DNA of 61,132 bases from DAOUJI01 sp034422875. Its GTDB lineage: Bacteria > Chloroflexota > Dehalococcoidia > Lucifugimonadales > JAGWBF01. Position 1 is the stretch's first letter; each line of letters opens with the position of its first letter. A program made the position numbers and the translations under genes. Positions 1 through 9,032 of the stretch are shown in pieces. A model generated the notes under the pieces. It was not told the DNA's origin and did no database searches. It saw only the letters and a list, made by a program, of their open reading frames with translations. The stretch covers positions 1 to 61,132 of the forward strand of contig DAOUJI010000035.1 of the NCBI GenBank assembly GCA_034422875.1, in the 5' to 3' direction.

Positions 1-1
1 T

Positions 2-976
2 ATTCTCTGGCTTGCCACCGGAATCTACCAGGTCGATGCGGGCGAGCAGGGAGTGCTCCGCACCTTTGGCCAGGTCACAAGCACCACAACTCCGGGACTG
101 CATTGGCACTGGCCTGCACCCATAGGGACAAGAAACGTCGACTCCATCGAGCAGACGCGCTCCATGGAGCTGGGCTTTTCTCGGAGAGGAGACGTCACCC
201 GTCCCGTCATCGAAGAAGCCCAGATGATCGCCGGCGACTTGAACATCGTCGACGTGCAGCTGGTGGTCCAGTACCGCATCCGTGACCTGACTGCGTTCCT
301 GTTTAATGTGGCCGACCCAGGGGAAGGAGCGCCCAACAGGCTGGACGACATTGAACCGGGTCGTCCCGAGGGCCGCACGCTCAAGGACGCCACGGAAGCG
401 GCTCTCCGTCTCGTTGTAGGGCAACGCCCCATCGATGACGTGCTCACCGAAAACAGAGAAGTAGTGCAGGCCGAAACGGAAGAGCGTCTCCAGCGAATCC
501 TCGACATCTACGAAACAGGCATCCAGGTCATAGGAGTCAGGCTCCAGGAGGTCAAACCGCCGGAAGAAGTGCGGGACGCCTTCGACGACGTGTTGCGTGC
601 CCGCCAGGACAAGGAGACGGCTATCAACCAGGCCACAGCCGTGGAGCGGGACATCCTCCCCCGAGCCCGTGGAAACGCAGAGAGGATTCTGCAGGGCGCA
701 GAGGCTTTCAAGCGGGAGCGAATCGCCGCCGCCGAAGGTCAAGCCGGGCGGTTCCTGTCCATTCTGGCCGAGTACGAAAAGGCGCAGGACGTGACACGTC
801 AGCGCCTGTACCTGGAAGCAATGGAGGAAATCCTGCCGGGCATCACCAAGTTCATCGTGGACCCGGGCGCTGAAGGAGCCATCATTCTAAACGCCGGTGG
901 AAACGTCGTGACCCCCGGCGGAAGCACTATAGTGCCCGTCCCGCAGATTCAGCCTCAGCCGACGGCGGCCCCATAG
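2..976 (+). CDS. hflK: SPFH/band-7 protein, HflK-like (5' end cut by window)
   Basis: Partial: the frame is open from the first bases, and the residues before the GTG at 53 (ending DAGEQGVLRTFGQV) match the beginning of the HflK band-7 domain, so the true start and the N-terminal membrane anchor lie outside the window. The rest shows the SPFH pattern: VKPPEEVRDAFDDVLRARQD, then an Ala/Glu-rich helix with AEAFKRERIAAAEGQA, typical of HflK/prohibitin oligomerising coiled coils. The family forms membrane cages with HflC that modulate FtsH proteolysis; no ftsH is visible here. The stop at 974-976 is followed two bases later by the HflC-like gene, so the two are one operon. Confidence 0.9.
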   Translation: MLWLATGIYQVDAGEQGVLRTFGQVTSTTTPGLHWHWPAPIGTRNVDSIEQTRSMELGFSRRGDVTRPVIEEAQMIAGDLNIVDVQLVVQYRIRDLTAFLFNVADPGEGAPNRLDDIEPGRPEGRTLKDATEAALRLVVGQRPIDDVLTENREVVQAETEERLQRILDIYETGIQVIGVRLQEVKPPEEVRDAFDDVLRARQDKETAINQATAVERDILPRARGNAERILQGAEAFKRERIAAAEGQAGRFLSILAEYEKAQDVTRQRLYLEAMEEILPGITKFIVDPGAEGAIILNAGGNVVTPGGSTIVPVPQIQPQPTAAP

Positions 977-978
977 CC

Positions 979-2691
979 ATGAAGACAGCAATTATTGCAT
1001 TAGTCGTCGTGATACTGCTGGGCATCTTTGGGCCTCAAGCCCTCTACACCGTGGACGAGACCCAGATAACCGTCGTTAGACGTTTCGGAGACATTAAAGC
1101 CGTGAACCTCAACCCTGGCATTGCGGCCAAGGCTCCCTTCATCGACTCGGTGACCAAGCTGGATAAGAGACTTCTCAGAGTGGACATCCCCGAAGCGACC
1201 CTTCCGGACGTGGAGCTTCAATTCCTGGTCATCGACGCCTACGTCAGATACAAGATACGCAGGACGGAAGAGGACGCAATCAAGTTCTTCGAGAAGACCC
1301 GCGGCGGCAACCTCCAGATCGCCGAGGACCGCATTGAGCGGATCGTGGTGTCTGCGCTCCGTGAAGAGGTGGCTAAACGCCAGCGGCAGGAAATAATAGG
1401 CGGCAGAATCCAGATTGGCGAGGACGGCCAGCAGGAAGTCATCGCCACCGAGACACGTCAGGAAATATTGGACGCAGTGCTGCAAGCCGCCATCCAGGCG
1501 ACTTCCCCTGGAGTCGAGGGAGACGAAGAAGACGACCTGGGCATCGAGATAGTGGACGTCCGCATCAAGCGGGCGGACTTCCCTGACGCCACCGTTGAGA
1601 ACATTTTTACCAGGATGGAGACTGAACGTGAACTGATCTCGGCGGGACTCCGGGCAGAGGGCGCCGAGGAAGCGGCGAAGATTACCGCCGCAGCCGAACG
1701 TGACCGGACCATTATACTGGCTGAGGCCGAGCGAACAGCCAACCTGGTCCGTGGTGAAGGCGAGGCAAAGGCAATAGAAATATTCGCGGACGCCCTTCAG
1801 GAAAACCCTGAGTTCTACGCGTTCCAGCGCAGCCTGGAAGCCTACAAGGAGTTCCTGTCCACCAACGCGACGGTCATCCTCGGGTCAGACTCGGAGTTGT
1901 TCCAGTTCCTGCAGGACACCGACTTCATACCCGTTGAACTGCCCGTGTCAATCGTGGACGTCATAGACAGGCTCCAAGGCAACCTGTGGACCGTCGGCGG
2001 TGTGGAAGTCACCCTTGGAGGCCCCACGTCAGTCAGTTCCGGCGTGAGACCGGAGGTCGGGCTGTCTGTATTCATCGAAGGCAATTCCAACCAGGCAGGC
2101 GGATTAACGGCCTCGGACGTGCTTGTCGGGTCCAAGGGAATCGTGGATGGCATTTCGCTGTCCAGTCTGGTCGTGAACCAGCAACGAGTTGTTGTCAATG
2201 AAGATACGGATGTCAGGGCCGAGCCCAAGGTCATAGCTACGGTGTACGTTGAGGGTATATCCGAAAACGGCGCGTTGACCGCCACCCTCATCACCGAAGG
2301 TCTGTCCGGCGCCGTTGAGGTCGTCGGCGCCGACCTCTGGACCATCGGCGGCGTCAATGTCGCCATAGACCCCGCCACTGAGGTGCTCGCCGGGGCTTCC
2401 ACCGTGGGAGCGCTGGTGGTGGTCTCAGTGGAACGGATGCAGGACGACACCTTCAAGGCCGTCAGGATCGCCCCCGACGAATTAGCCTCTCAGGGGGAAA
2501 CGACCAGAATCGTCGGCATCCCCACGTCCGTCGTCCAGCAATGGACCGTCAGAGGGACTACGGGGCCGATCGCAGTGGACGAGAACACCGACGTACAGCT
2601 GGGCGCCGACCAAACGGGACTGACTGTGCTCATCGGCTACGAAACAGCTGACGACGGTTCTCTGATTGCCCGTAAAATCCGGGTGCAGTAG
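979..2691 (+). CDS. hflC: SPFH/band-7 protein, HflC-like, with long C-terminal repeat region
   Basis: 570 residues against about 290-340 for usual HflC. Residues 1-25 form one membrane segment followed by YTVDETQITVVRRFG, the canonical HflC start; the band-7 domain and Ala/Glu-rich helix run to about residue 300. From about 335 the protein continues with three related beta-rich units opening WTVGGVEVTL, WTIGGVNVAI and WTVRGTTGPI, each followed by a T[DES]V.. segment and a V.V..E stretch. These resemble DUF5666-type OB-like repeats seen in exported proteins (inference from pattern). With HflK upstream it should form an SPFH complex; the added units probably sit on the same side of the membrane as the SPFH domain. 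Confidence 0.85.
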   Translation: MKTAIIALVVVILLGIFGPQALYTVDETQITVVRRFGDIKAVNLNPGIAAKAPFIDSVTKLDKRLLRVDIPEATLPDVELQFLVIDAYVRYKIRRTEEDAIKFFEKTRGGNLQIAEDRIERIVVSALREEVAKRQRQEIIGGRIQIGEDGQQEVIATETRQEILDAVLQAAIQATSPGVEGDEEDDLGIEIVDVRIKRADFPDATVENIFTRMETERELISAGLRAEGAEEAAKITAAAERDRTIILAEAERTANLVRGEGEAKAIEIFADALQENPEFYAFQRSLEAYKEFLSTNATVILGSDSELFQFLQDTDFIPVELPVSIVDVIDRLQGNLWTVGGVEVTLGGPTSVSSGVRPEVGLSVFIEGNSNQAGGLTASDVLVGSKGIVDGISLSSLVVNQQRVVVNEDTDVRAEPKVIATVYVEGISENGALTATLITEGLSGAVEVVGADLWTIGGVNVAIDPATEVLAGASTVGALVVVSVERMQDDTFKAVRIAPDELASQGETTRIVGIPTSVVQQWTVRGTTGPIAVDENTDVQLGADQTGLTVLIGYETADDGSLIARKIRVQ

Positions 2692-2796
2692 ACCGGACCT
2701 CGGCCCTGCCTGCAGGCCTAGTCCCAAACGACGTTCGTCGACATCTCGCAGCATAGTCTCGCACTCCCTTGCTTAACCGTTTCTTCAGAGTCGATG

Positions 2797-2805
2797 TGAT
2801 ATATT
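2797..2805 (+). promoter_or_regulatory. Candidate extended -10 promoter for the S41 protease gene
   Basis: TGATATATT gives a TG-N-TATATT extended -10 about 42 bases before the protease start. There is no good -35 box at 17-18 bases. The same TGATATATTGAA string recurs at 39997, also in front of a gene, which slightly supports promoter function. Confidence 0.35.
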
Positions 2806-2846
2806 GAAAATAGGTCACCGCCATTCCTGCGGAGGTTGCAGGTCCC

Positions 2847-4079
2847 TTGTTCTCCAAGTTCAAAATCGGCTGGTTCATTCTCCTGTTTACGACCGTGGCG
2901 GCTCTCATCATCGCCGCAGGATGCGTCTCGGTCCGGTTCGGCGGGTCGGACGAGGAAACGGCTCCGCCTCCCGACGACGGCGTCAGCGCCAACATTGATG
3001 GTCTGCCGCCGGAATTCGACATACTTGCCGAGGTCTGGGCCCATCTGCAAGAGGGACACCTGCGAGGCAGGGAACTGGACGCCGAACTGTTGAGCCAGGG
3101 CGCCGCCCGCGGGATTATCGAGGCCCTGGACGATCCCCACGCGGCCTACCTGACCCCGGAGCAGCAGGAGCAGGAGTCACAGGACCTTCAGGGTGAGTTT
3201 GAGGGAATAGGCGCCCACGTCGGCATGCGAGACGGACGCATAACCATCATCGCGCCCATCGCCGACACTCCGGCAGATGAGGCCGGACTGAGACCTGGAG
3301 ACATCCTCACTTCCATAGACGGGGAAAGCGCGGAAGGACTCTCCATCATGGAGGCCGTGGGCAGGATAAGAGGGCCAAAAGGGGAATCCGTCGAACTCGG
3401 GATCTTCCGACCGTCGCGGGGAGAGCCGCTAACCGTGACCATCGTCAGGGACGTAATCCTGGTGGAGAGCGTGACCCTGAGAATGCTGGTGGGGCGGATA
3501 GCCCATCTGCGGATCACTTCATTCACGGACAGCACCAACGAGGAGGCTGCCGAAGCCATCGAAACCCTGCACAGGCTTGGCGCCAGGGGAATCGTACTGG
3601 ACCTGCGAAACAACCCCGGCGGACTGCTGAGGACGGTGGTGGACGTTACCAGCCAGTTCGTAGACGAAGGCATAGCCCTCTATGAGGTGGACGGTCAAGG
3701 AAAGAGGAACGACTGGCCTCTCAAGAAGGGCGGGCTTGCCAAGGACATACCCATGGTGGTGCTGGTAAACGAATACAGCGCCAGCGGAAGCGAGGTCGTC
3801 GCAGGGGCCATTAGAGACAACGACAGGGCTCCCATTATCGGGACCGTAACCTTCGGCAAGGGCAGCGTGAATTCCCTCCGCAAGCTGTCCGACGGGTCGG
3901 GCATTTTCTTCACCATAGCCCACTGGCACACTCCCGCCGGCGGTCTCATAGAGGGAGACGGTCTGGAGCCTGACATATTGGTCGAGCAGCCGGAAGACGG
4001 CGACGACGACCTCCAGTTGGACCGGGCCATTGAAGAGTTGGAGATTCTGGTACAGGCCGTTGAGCAGCAAGAAGGCTGA
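2847..4079 (+). CDS. ctpA: S41 family C-terminal processing protease, lipoprotein
   Basis: 410 residues from a TTG start with GGAGG nearby. The N-terminus is a lipoprotein signal: KFK, a hydrophobic stretch, then lipobox IAAGC with Cys about 26, so it is predicted to be anchored on the outer face of the membrane. A PDZ domain (EFEGIGAHVGMRDGRI, DEAGLRPGDILTSIDG) occupies about residues 110-195 and the S41 catalytic domain follows: LDLRNNPGGLL, NEYSASGSEVVAGAI with the nucleophilic serine, and GTVTFGKGSV with the general-base lysine. All CtpA hallmarks are present. The last bases overlap the smpB frame. Role: processing or quality control of exported proteins. Confidence 0.93.
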   Translation: MFSKFKIGWFILLFTTVAALIIAAGCVSVRFGGSDEETAPPPDDGVSANIDGLPPEFDILAEVWAHLQEGHLRGRELDAELLSQGAARGIIEALDDPHAAYLTPEQQEQESQDLQGEFEGIGAHVGMRDGRITIIAPIADTPADEAGLRPGDILTSIDGESAEGLSIMEAVGRIRGPKGESVELGIFRPSRGEPLTVTIVRDVILVESVTLRMLVGRIAHLRITSFTDSTNEEAAEAIETLHRLGARGIVLDLRNNPGGLLRTVVDVTSQFVDEGIALYEVDGQGKRNDWPLKKGGLAKDIPMVVLVNEYSASGSEVVAGAIRDNDRAPIIGTVTFGKGSVNSLRKLSDGSGIFFTIAHWHTPAGGLIEGDGLEPDILVEQPEDGDDDLQLDRAIEELEILVQAVEQQEG

Positions 4080-4530
4080 CAACCACCGCACGATAACCCA
4101 GAACCGAAAGGCGTTCCACGACTACAACATCCTGGAACGCGTGGAGGCGGGGATCGTTCTGACTGGCACCGAAATTAAGTCCATCAGGGCCGGGCGGGTG
4201 AACATTGGAGGAGCTTACGTCAAGCCGGAGAAGGGTGAACTGTGGCTCGTCAACTGCCATATAGCCCAATACCAGGACGGAAACGTCAACAATCACGACC
4301 CCCTCAGGCCTCGGAAATTGCTGCTTCATAAAGAGCAGGTGAGGGACTGGTCGGCGGCTGTGTCCCAGAAGGGACAGACGATAGCGCCCCTGCGGGTTTA
4401 CATACGAAACCACGTGGCCAAGGTGGAATTGGGATTGGCCCGGGGAAAACGCCAGTACGACAAACGGCGCGCCATCATCGACCGGGACAGAGACCGGGAA
4501 GCGCAGAGGGCTGTCAGGCGCAGCGTCTAA
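4060..4530 (+). CDS. smpB: SsrA-binding protein SmpB
   Basis: Core motifs of SmpB are complete: NRKAFHDYNILERVEAGI, GTEIKSIRAGRVNIGGAYV, LARGKRQYDKR and a basic tail. SmpB delivers tmRNA to stalled ribosomes. The frame extends back to an ATG at 4030, inside the protease gene, but the residues before 4060 are unlike SmpB. The TTG at 4060 gives MSSKKADNHRTITQNRK, matching the usual lysine-rich start, and 156 residues, the family length. Either start overlaps the protease C-terminus, so translation is probably coupled. No tmRNA gene was recognised nearby. Confidence 0.93.
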   Translation: MSSKKADNHRTITQNRKAFHDYNILERVEAGIVLTGTEIKSIRAGRVNIGGAYVKPEKGELWLVNCHIAQYQDGNVNNHDPLRPRKLLLHKEQVRDWSAAVSQKGQTIAPLRVYIRNHVAKVELGLARGKRQYDKRRAIIDRDRDREAQRAVRRSV

Positions 4531-4537
4531 AACACGT

Positions 4538-5479
4538 TTAACGCTTGAAGTGAGGGATGATTTCGGTGGCCGCTATCTCCATCTGGCGCGGCCGGTCGGC
4601 ATGTCTTGAGGCCCAGCTGAACAGGAAGTGCCTTGCTCCGGCATCCACGTACTCCTGTATCCGCTCTATGCACTGTTCCACCGTTCCCAGCACGCAGTAT
4701 GAGCCGACGATGTTGAGAAAGTCGCCGGAATAGGTGTAGCCCGCCGTCAAAGTCCGTGCGGCCTCGGCGGCCGCTTCTTCCCTGCTGTCGCCGATGCAGA
4801 TGAACTGGAAATTGGTCCATTGGAAGTCGGTCAAGTCCCTGCCCGACTCTTCAGCGAAAGCATGAATCTTGTCCACGCTGTCGCGGTAGCGTTCTGGGCT
4901 GTATAGGTAGGGGAACCATCCTTCTGCGTATTTGACGGCCCGCTTCATGGCGACGTCGCGTCTCCCCGCCACCCAGATGGGAGGGTGAGGCTCCTGGGCG
5001 GGACCGGGCACAATGGTCACGTCGTTAAGGTTGTAGTAACGTCCCTCATAGCTGACGTGTTCTTCGGTCCACAGCCTCCGCAGAGACTCCAGGCACTCGT
5101 CGGCCCGCCGACCCCGCTGGTTGGCCTTTATCCCCGCCGCTTCGAACTCCACCGGGTACTCGCCTCCCACTCCTACACCCAGGATCAGCCTGCCTCCCGA
5201 CGCAATGTCCAGAGTATTGGTGAATTTGGCCAGCATAGTGGGGTGGTAGAAAGGTATCAGGAGCACGGAGGGCACTATTTTGATGCTTGACGTGGCGCCT
5301 GCGGCCACCGCCAGAAGGGGTAGATTGGCGCTGGAAGGGCCGGGCGGGTTTCCACGCATGAAGTGCTCCCCAGCTCCCACATATTCGTAGCCCAGGGACT
5401 CCAGCAAGGTGGCCTCAGCCACGGCGGATTCTATCCCTAGACCCAAAGTCGCGCCAAAGTGAATGTCGGGGTTGGTCAT
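4538..5479 (-). CDS. LLM-class (probably F420-dependent) oxidoreductase
   Basis: Bacterial luciferase-like TIM-barrel protein of 313 residues from the ATG at 5479, preceded by AGGGAGAG. The longer frame to 5530 adds residues without family likeness. Features are FGATLGLGIES, YEYVGAGEHFMRG, a stretch naming a range of barrel strands (GGRLILGVGVGGEYPVEFEA) and PHPPIWVAGRRDVAMKRAVKYAEGW, the usual C-terminal LLM signature. The likely cofactor is F420 or FMN; substrate unknown. It converges with smpB and lies downstream of the two-component genes on the same strand (about 100 bases apart), so it may share their transcript. Confidence 0.85.
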   Translation of the reverse strand: MTNPDIHFGATLGLGIESAVAEATLLESLGYEYVGAGEHFMRGNPPGPSSANLPLLAVAAGATSSIKIVPSVLLIPFYHPTMLAKFTNTLDIASGGRLILGVGVGGEYPVEFEAAGIKANQRGRRADECLESLRRLWTEEHVSYEGRYYNLNDVTIVPGPAQEPHPPIWVAGRRDVAMKRAVKYAEGWFPYLYSPERYRDSVDKIHAFAEESGRDLTDFQWTNFQFICIGDSREEAAAEAARTLTAGYTYSGDFLNIVGSYCVLGTVEQCIERIQEYVDAGARHFLFSWASRHADRPRQMEIAATEIIPHFKR

Positions 5480-5581
5480 TTGGTCTCTCCCTGCATCTGG
5501 GGTCCGCAGACTCGGTGTAAACCGGGCCAACGGACTGGTTGAGTCATTGTTGCGTCTGGCAGGAATGGGGTCAAGGGGCGT

Positions 5582-6946
5582 TCAATCGGTCTCTGGCCCT
5601 GATTTGGGGAGTATGATGCAGAACGAGGCTCCTTGGCCCACTCGGCTCTCCAGGGTGATGCGCCCGCCGTGGGCCTCTACCAGTCGGCGGGCAATGGTGA
5701 GTCCCAGGCCGGTGCCTCCAGTAGCCCTGGAGCGGGACCTGTCCACACGGTAGAACCTCTCGAACACATGGGGAATCTGGTCTTCAGGGATGCCAGGCCC
5801 TGTGTCCGAAACTCGGAGCTGCAGTTCATCACCCGACGATGTCACACTGACGGTTACCACCCCTCCCGAAGGCGTGTAGTTCACAGCGTTGGTAAGTAGA
5901 TTGCGGACCGCCTGCCCAAGACGCCCTGGGTCTCCTCGCAGCGGGGCTGAGCCTGGCAGGTGTGACACAATGGTTACACTGGCCTCCTCGGCCTTAGGAC
6001 CGTGGGCGGTGACCGCTCTGCGAGCCAGGTCGACGAGGTCGCAGGATTGGATATCCAGGTCGAGCTGCCCCGACTCCGCCAAGGCCAGTTCCTGGAGGTC
6101 CTCAATAAGTCTGGTCAGCACAGCCACCTCTTCGTGCATGGTGTCGATAGTGGTGGAGTCGGGTTTTACCAGACCGTCCTTGATGGCCTCCATATAGCCC
6201 CTAAGGTTGGATAACGGTGTCCGGAGTTCGTGGGCCACGTCGGCCACCATATTGCGCCTTATCGTTTCGGCGGCGGCCAACTCCTGGGCCATGGAGTTAA
6301 AGGCTCCAGCCAACTCTCCCACCTCATCTTTCGACTTCACGTCCACTCTTTGGGAGAAGTCGCCCCGTGCCAGATCGCGCGCAGCTCTGGACAAAGATTC
6401 CACTGGCGCCAGGATTCGTCGGGACAGGAAAAAGGTGAGGACGACGGCGGCGACTCCGGCCAGAATTCCGCTCCAAATCAGGAAGCGATTTATCGAGGGC
6501 AGGCTGCTGTCCTCTACGGCCGCCGCCGGGTCGCCTGGCAGCGTAGCCGGGTTTATGAGCATGGTCCCCACCTGGCCGGACGGACCTCTGACCACCAGGC
6601 TGCGTTCGCTTTCCACCGGAGAGTCCATGAAACGGCCCAATGTGGAGTTGGCCACTGCGGAGTCGGCTACGATGATTCCCCGGACGTCCACCACAATTAC
6701 TCTCTGGGAATAGAGCTGCCCTACCTGCTGGAGCATCCGGCTCACGCCGCTCCACCCTCTACTCCGGGAATACTCCTGTGCAAGCATTACCTGGAGCTGC
6801 TCCGAACGCTGCTCCTCTGCCCTGGTCTCGTGGGCCTTTATCTCGGCGGTGGCTGCCCGGCTGACCACCAATGCGGCCATGCCCAGGCTGACTCCGCTGA
6901 CCAGGACGAAGCTGATGAGAAGGCGCCACCGAATGCTGTGCAGCAC
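5582..6946 (-). CDS. Sensor histidine kinase (BaeS-like architecture)
   Basis: 454 residues. One membrane helix at about 10-30, an extracytoplasmic sensor segment of about 120 residues, a second helix at about 155-178 (FLIWSGILAGVAAVVLTFFL), a HAMP domain, then HisKA with the phospho-accepting histidine in VADVAHELRTPLSNLRGYME. The HATPase_c domain has the N box NLLTNAVNYTP, G1 DTGPGIPEDQIPHVFERFY and G2 GGTGLGLTIARRLVEAHGG. The gene starts 3 bases after the response regulator stop, so they form one operon. The sensed signal cannot be read from sequence; the sensor region has no named domain I recognise. Confidence 0.93.
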   Translation of the reverse strand: MLHSIRWRLLISFVLVSGVSLGMAALVVSRAATAEIKAHETRAEEQRSEQLQVMLAQEYSRSRGWSGVSRMLQQVGQLYSQRVIVVDVRGIIVADSAVANSTLGRFMDSPVESERSLVVRGPSGQVGTMLINPATLPGDPAAAVEDSSLPSINRFLIWSGILAGVAAVVLTFFLSRRILAPVESLSRAARDLARGDFSQRVDVKSKDEVGELAGAFNSMAQELAAAETIRRNMVADVAHELRTPLSNLRGYMEAIKDGLVKPDSTTIDTMHEEVAVLTRLIEDLQELALAESGQLDLDIQSCDLVDLARRAVTAHGPKAEEASVTIVSHLPGSAPLRGDPGRLGQAVRNLLTNAVNYTPSGGVVTVSVTSSGDELQLRVSDTGPGIPEDQIPHVFERFYRVDRSRSRATGGTGLGLTIARRLVEAHGGRITLESRVGQGASFCIILPKSGPETD

Positions 6947-6949
6947 TGG

Positions 6950-7651
6950 TCAGCCCTCGAACTTGTAGCCCATGCCGTAGACAGTCTTGATGTATTGCGG
7001 CCTGTTGACTTGGGGTTCAATCTTGCGCCGGATGTTCAGGATGTGCACGTCCACGGTGCGTTCCATGCCCTCGTAGTCGTACCCCAGAGCCCGGTCCACC
7101 AGAGAGCTGCGCGTGAACAGCCTGCCGGGTTCCCGCGCCATCAGTGCAAGAATCCTGAACTCGGTGGGCGTGAGGTGGACCTCGTCGTCCCCGGCCGTTA
7201 CGGTGTGGCGTTGAAGGTCGATGGTCAGTCCATCAAAACTGAGCATGGCTGGGCCGGTGAACAGAGCGTCATCGGTGGTCCTGCGGAGGACCGCTTTGAC
7301 CCTGGCGGCCAGTTCCCTGGGACTGAAGGGCTTGGTGACGTAATCGTCTGCGCCCAGGTCCAATCCCTCCAGCTTGTCCTGCTCCGTGGACATGGCCGTC
7401 AGCATGATGATGGGCACGTCCATCTCCTTACGGAGGACCCGACACACGTCCAGGCCATTGATTTCCGGCAACATCAGGTCCAGCACCACCAGGTCAGGGT
7501 CCTCTTCCCGGGCTACGTCCAAACCCTCGGCCCCGTCGTGCGCCAGCGAAACCCTGTGGCCGTCCCGCTCCAGGTAGATGCGCACGAGGTCCGCAGTCTT
7601 GCGGTCATCCTCCACCACCAGGATGTGGCGCTGATTCGCGGGCATGGTCAT
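6950..7651 (-). CDS. OmpR/PhoB-family response regulator
   Basis: 233 residues: receiver domain (ILVVEDDRKTADLVRIYLE; phospho-acceptor Asp in LVVLDLMLPEINGLDVCR; conserved Lys in DDYVTKPFSPREL) followed by a winged-helix DNA-binding domain (LTPTEFRILALMAREPGRLF, RTVDVHILNIRRKIEP, YGMGYKFEG). It is the partner of the adjacent kinase. Translation may begin at the ATG at 7651 or two codons later at 7645; a GAGGAGAT stretch precedes both. A perfect 10-base inverted repeat containing TTAACA lies 36-75 bases upstream, so autoregulation is likely (inference). Confidence 0.94.
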   Translation of the reverse strand: MTMPANQRHILVVEDDRKTADLVRIYLERDGHRVSLAHDGAEGLDVAREEDPDLVVLDLMLPEINGLDVCRVLRKEMDVPIIMLTAMSTEQDKLEGLDLGADDYVTKPFSPRELAARVKAVLRRTTDDALFTGPAMLSFDGLTIDLQRHTVTAGDDEVHLTPTEFRILALMAREPGRLFTRSSLVDRALGYDYEGMERTVDVHILNIRRKIEPQVNRPQYIKTVYGMGYKFEG

Positions 7652-7686
7652 CTCCTCGCAGGACCTGTCAGCAGCGTCCGTTCCTT

Positions 7687-7726
7687 CTTAACATTTTAGC
7701 GCATCGACTTTGAAGGAAATGTTAAG
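7687..7726. promoter_or_regulatory. Perfect inverted repeat upstream of the two-component operon
   Basis: CTTAACATTT at 7687-7696 and AAATGTTAAG at 7717-7726 are exact reverse complements separated by 20 bases. They lie just upstream of the response regulator start (7651). TTAACA half-sites are the known recognition element of Gram-positive PhoP-type regulators, which belong to the same family, though there as direct repeats. Confidence 0.5.
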
Positions 7727-7806
7727 ACGCGGACGGGGCGGCCAAGAGAGGACGCCTTCACCGGATCAGGTGTGGGATCGCAGCGTTAGCCGCCTACGCA
7801 CCGGGA

Positions 7807-9018
7807 TTAGCGAATGGTTTGCCTGATGATGAATTGGTCCAATAGCGGGACTGCCAAAGAATATTTCCCCCATCGGTTCTTGCAGACCAGCCCTGCGTCG
7901 CTGAGCGACGCAAGCATCTGGCTAATCTGGCTGCTTCCGAAGGAACGCTCCAGGACCGTCTGGGACATCTCTGCGATTTCCTGAACGGTGAATTCCGTTG
8001 AGGCTGTGTCCAAATGAGCGATGACCTTCAGTAGATCTCGTTGTCTGTCCGTCGCCCGTGCCCATCTGCCGGCGAAGAAATCCGTGTCCAGCTTACGCAT
8101 GATGTTGTCTACGGGAATGGGAGTCATTTGCTCCCCCGCCTCTCCCTTCATCACCCACACGTCGTAAACTTCCCTGCACACATATTGGATGAAATACGGA
8201 TATCCAAGGGTCACGTTATAGATAGTCGTTACCGACTCGCTTGCGAATTTCACCGGACACGAGGCGTCTTCGATGGGTCTGGATATAGCTTCCTCGCTGT
8301 CCTTCTGGTCAAGTCGGTCCAAAGTGACTACGTGGAACATTCGCTCGGCAAAAGTTCTCGCCTCCACCAGTTTCGGGAAAAGGGTCGGCAAACCGGTCAG
8401 GACCAGCATCAAGGGCAGGTCTTTTCTCTGCAACGACTGGAATACGTCCAGCAGCAGTGAAAGTGGGAATTCGTTCCTGTCGGCGTGGTCGGCTAAGTTC
8501 TGAGCCTCATCGTAGGCAAAAATCATGCCGCGTTTGCCCAGCGGTTCCAGGCAGTCCCATACTGTCTCCAGAACGACCTTGAGCTTGTCCGAAGACAATC
8601 CGGGCGTGCTTTCCCACAGCAGCCGGAGTTCATCAAAGCCCAATGAGTGAGTGACCTCCTCCGTAGCCCCGGTGAAACCCGCCTCTCTAACGTTCTCGGT
8701 GGCGGCAACCAGCGTTGAAGTCACAGAGGAGAGGTCGGCCAGCAGCCGTGTGGCCATCGTGTCCTCGGACACGCTCGTTGACTCAGAGAGATCGGTGCCA
8801 AGCCAGACCCAACCGGACTCTATGGCTATCGGCTTCAAGGTCTCCAACAAGACCGTCTTGCCTACTCCCCTGAGCCCCGTGAGCACCATGTTTTCCAATA
8901 TTGTGTCCTGTTCGAGCAACCTGCGGAAGTCAGCCTTCTCCGTTTCACGGCCAGCCAGATACGGGGGCATGTGACCGGCGCCGGGCCTGAAAGGGTTCCT
9001 GAATCCAGTGTTTACCAT
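7807..9018 (-). CDS. AAA/STAND-like ATPase with C-terminal winged helix
   Basis: 403 residues. Walker A GLRGVGKTVLLETL at about 46-59, Walker B region MIFAYDEAQNLAD at about 164, then ISRPI and ITLGYPYFIQYVCREVYDVW-like helices typical of Orc1/Cdc6-type AAA_16 ATPases. The last about 75 residues look like a winged helix (FTVQEIAEM, SQISQMLASLSDAGLVCKN). Start ATG at 9018 follows TAAGGAG. Such proteins are often orphan, sometimes from islands; function unknown. It lies alone, divergent from the monooxygenase operon, behind an unusually AT-rich promoter region, and has no obvious partner gene. Confidence 0.8.
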   Translation of the reverse strand: MVNTGFRNPFRPGAGHMPPYLAGRETEKADFRRLLEQDTILENMVLTGLRGVGKTVLLETLKPIAIESGWVWLGTDLSESTSVSEDTMATRLLADLSSVTSTLVAATENVREAGFTGATEEVTHSLGFDELRLLWESTPGLSSDKLKVVLETVWDCLEPLGKRGMIFAYDEAQNLADHADRNEFPLSLLLDVFQSLQRKDLPLMLVLTGLPTLFPKLVEARTFAERMFHVVTLDRLDQKDSEEAISRPIEDASCPVKFASESVTTIYNVTLGYPYFIQYVCREVYDVWVMKGEAGEQMTPIPVDNIMRKLDTDFFAGRWARATDRQRDLLKVIAHLDTASTEFTVQEIAEMSQTVLERSFGSSQISQMLASLSDAGLVCKNRWGKYSLAVPLLDQFIIRQTIR

Positions 9019-9032
9019 GCGTTATGCTCCTT

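Noticed and set aside
6230..7699. 489-codon open frame on the plus strand
   Set aside because: It lies antisense to the two-component genes, whose motifs are unambiguous, and its translation is low-complexity His/Gln/Val-rich.
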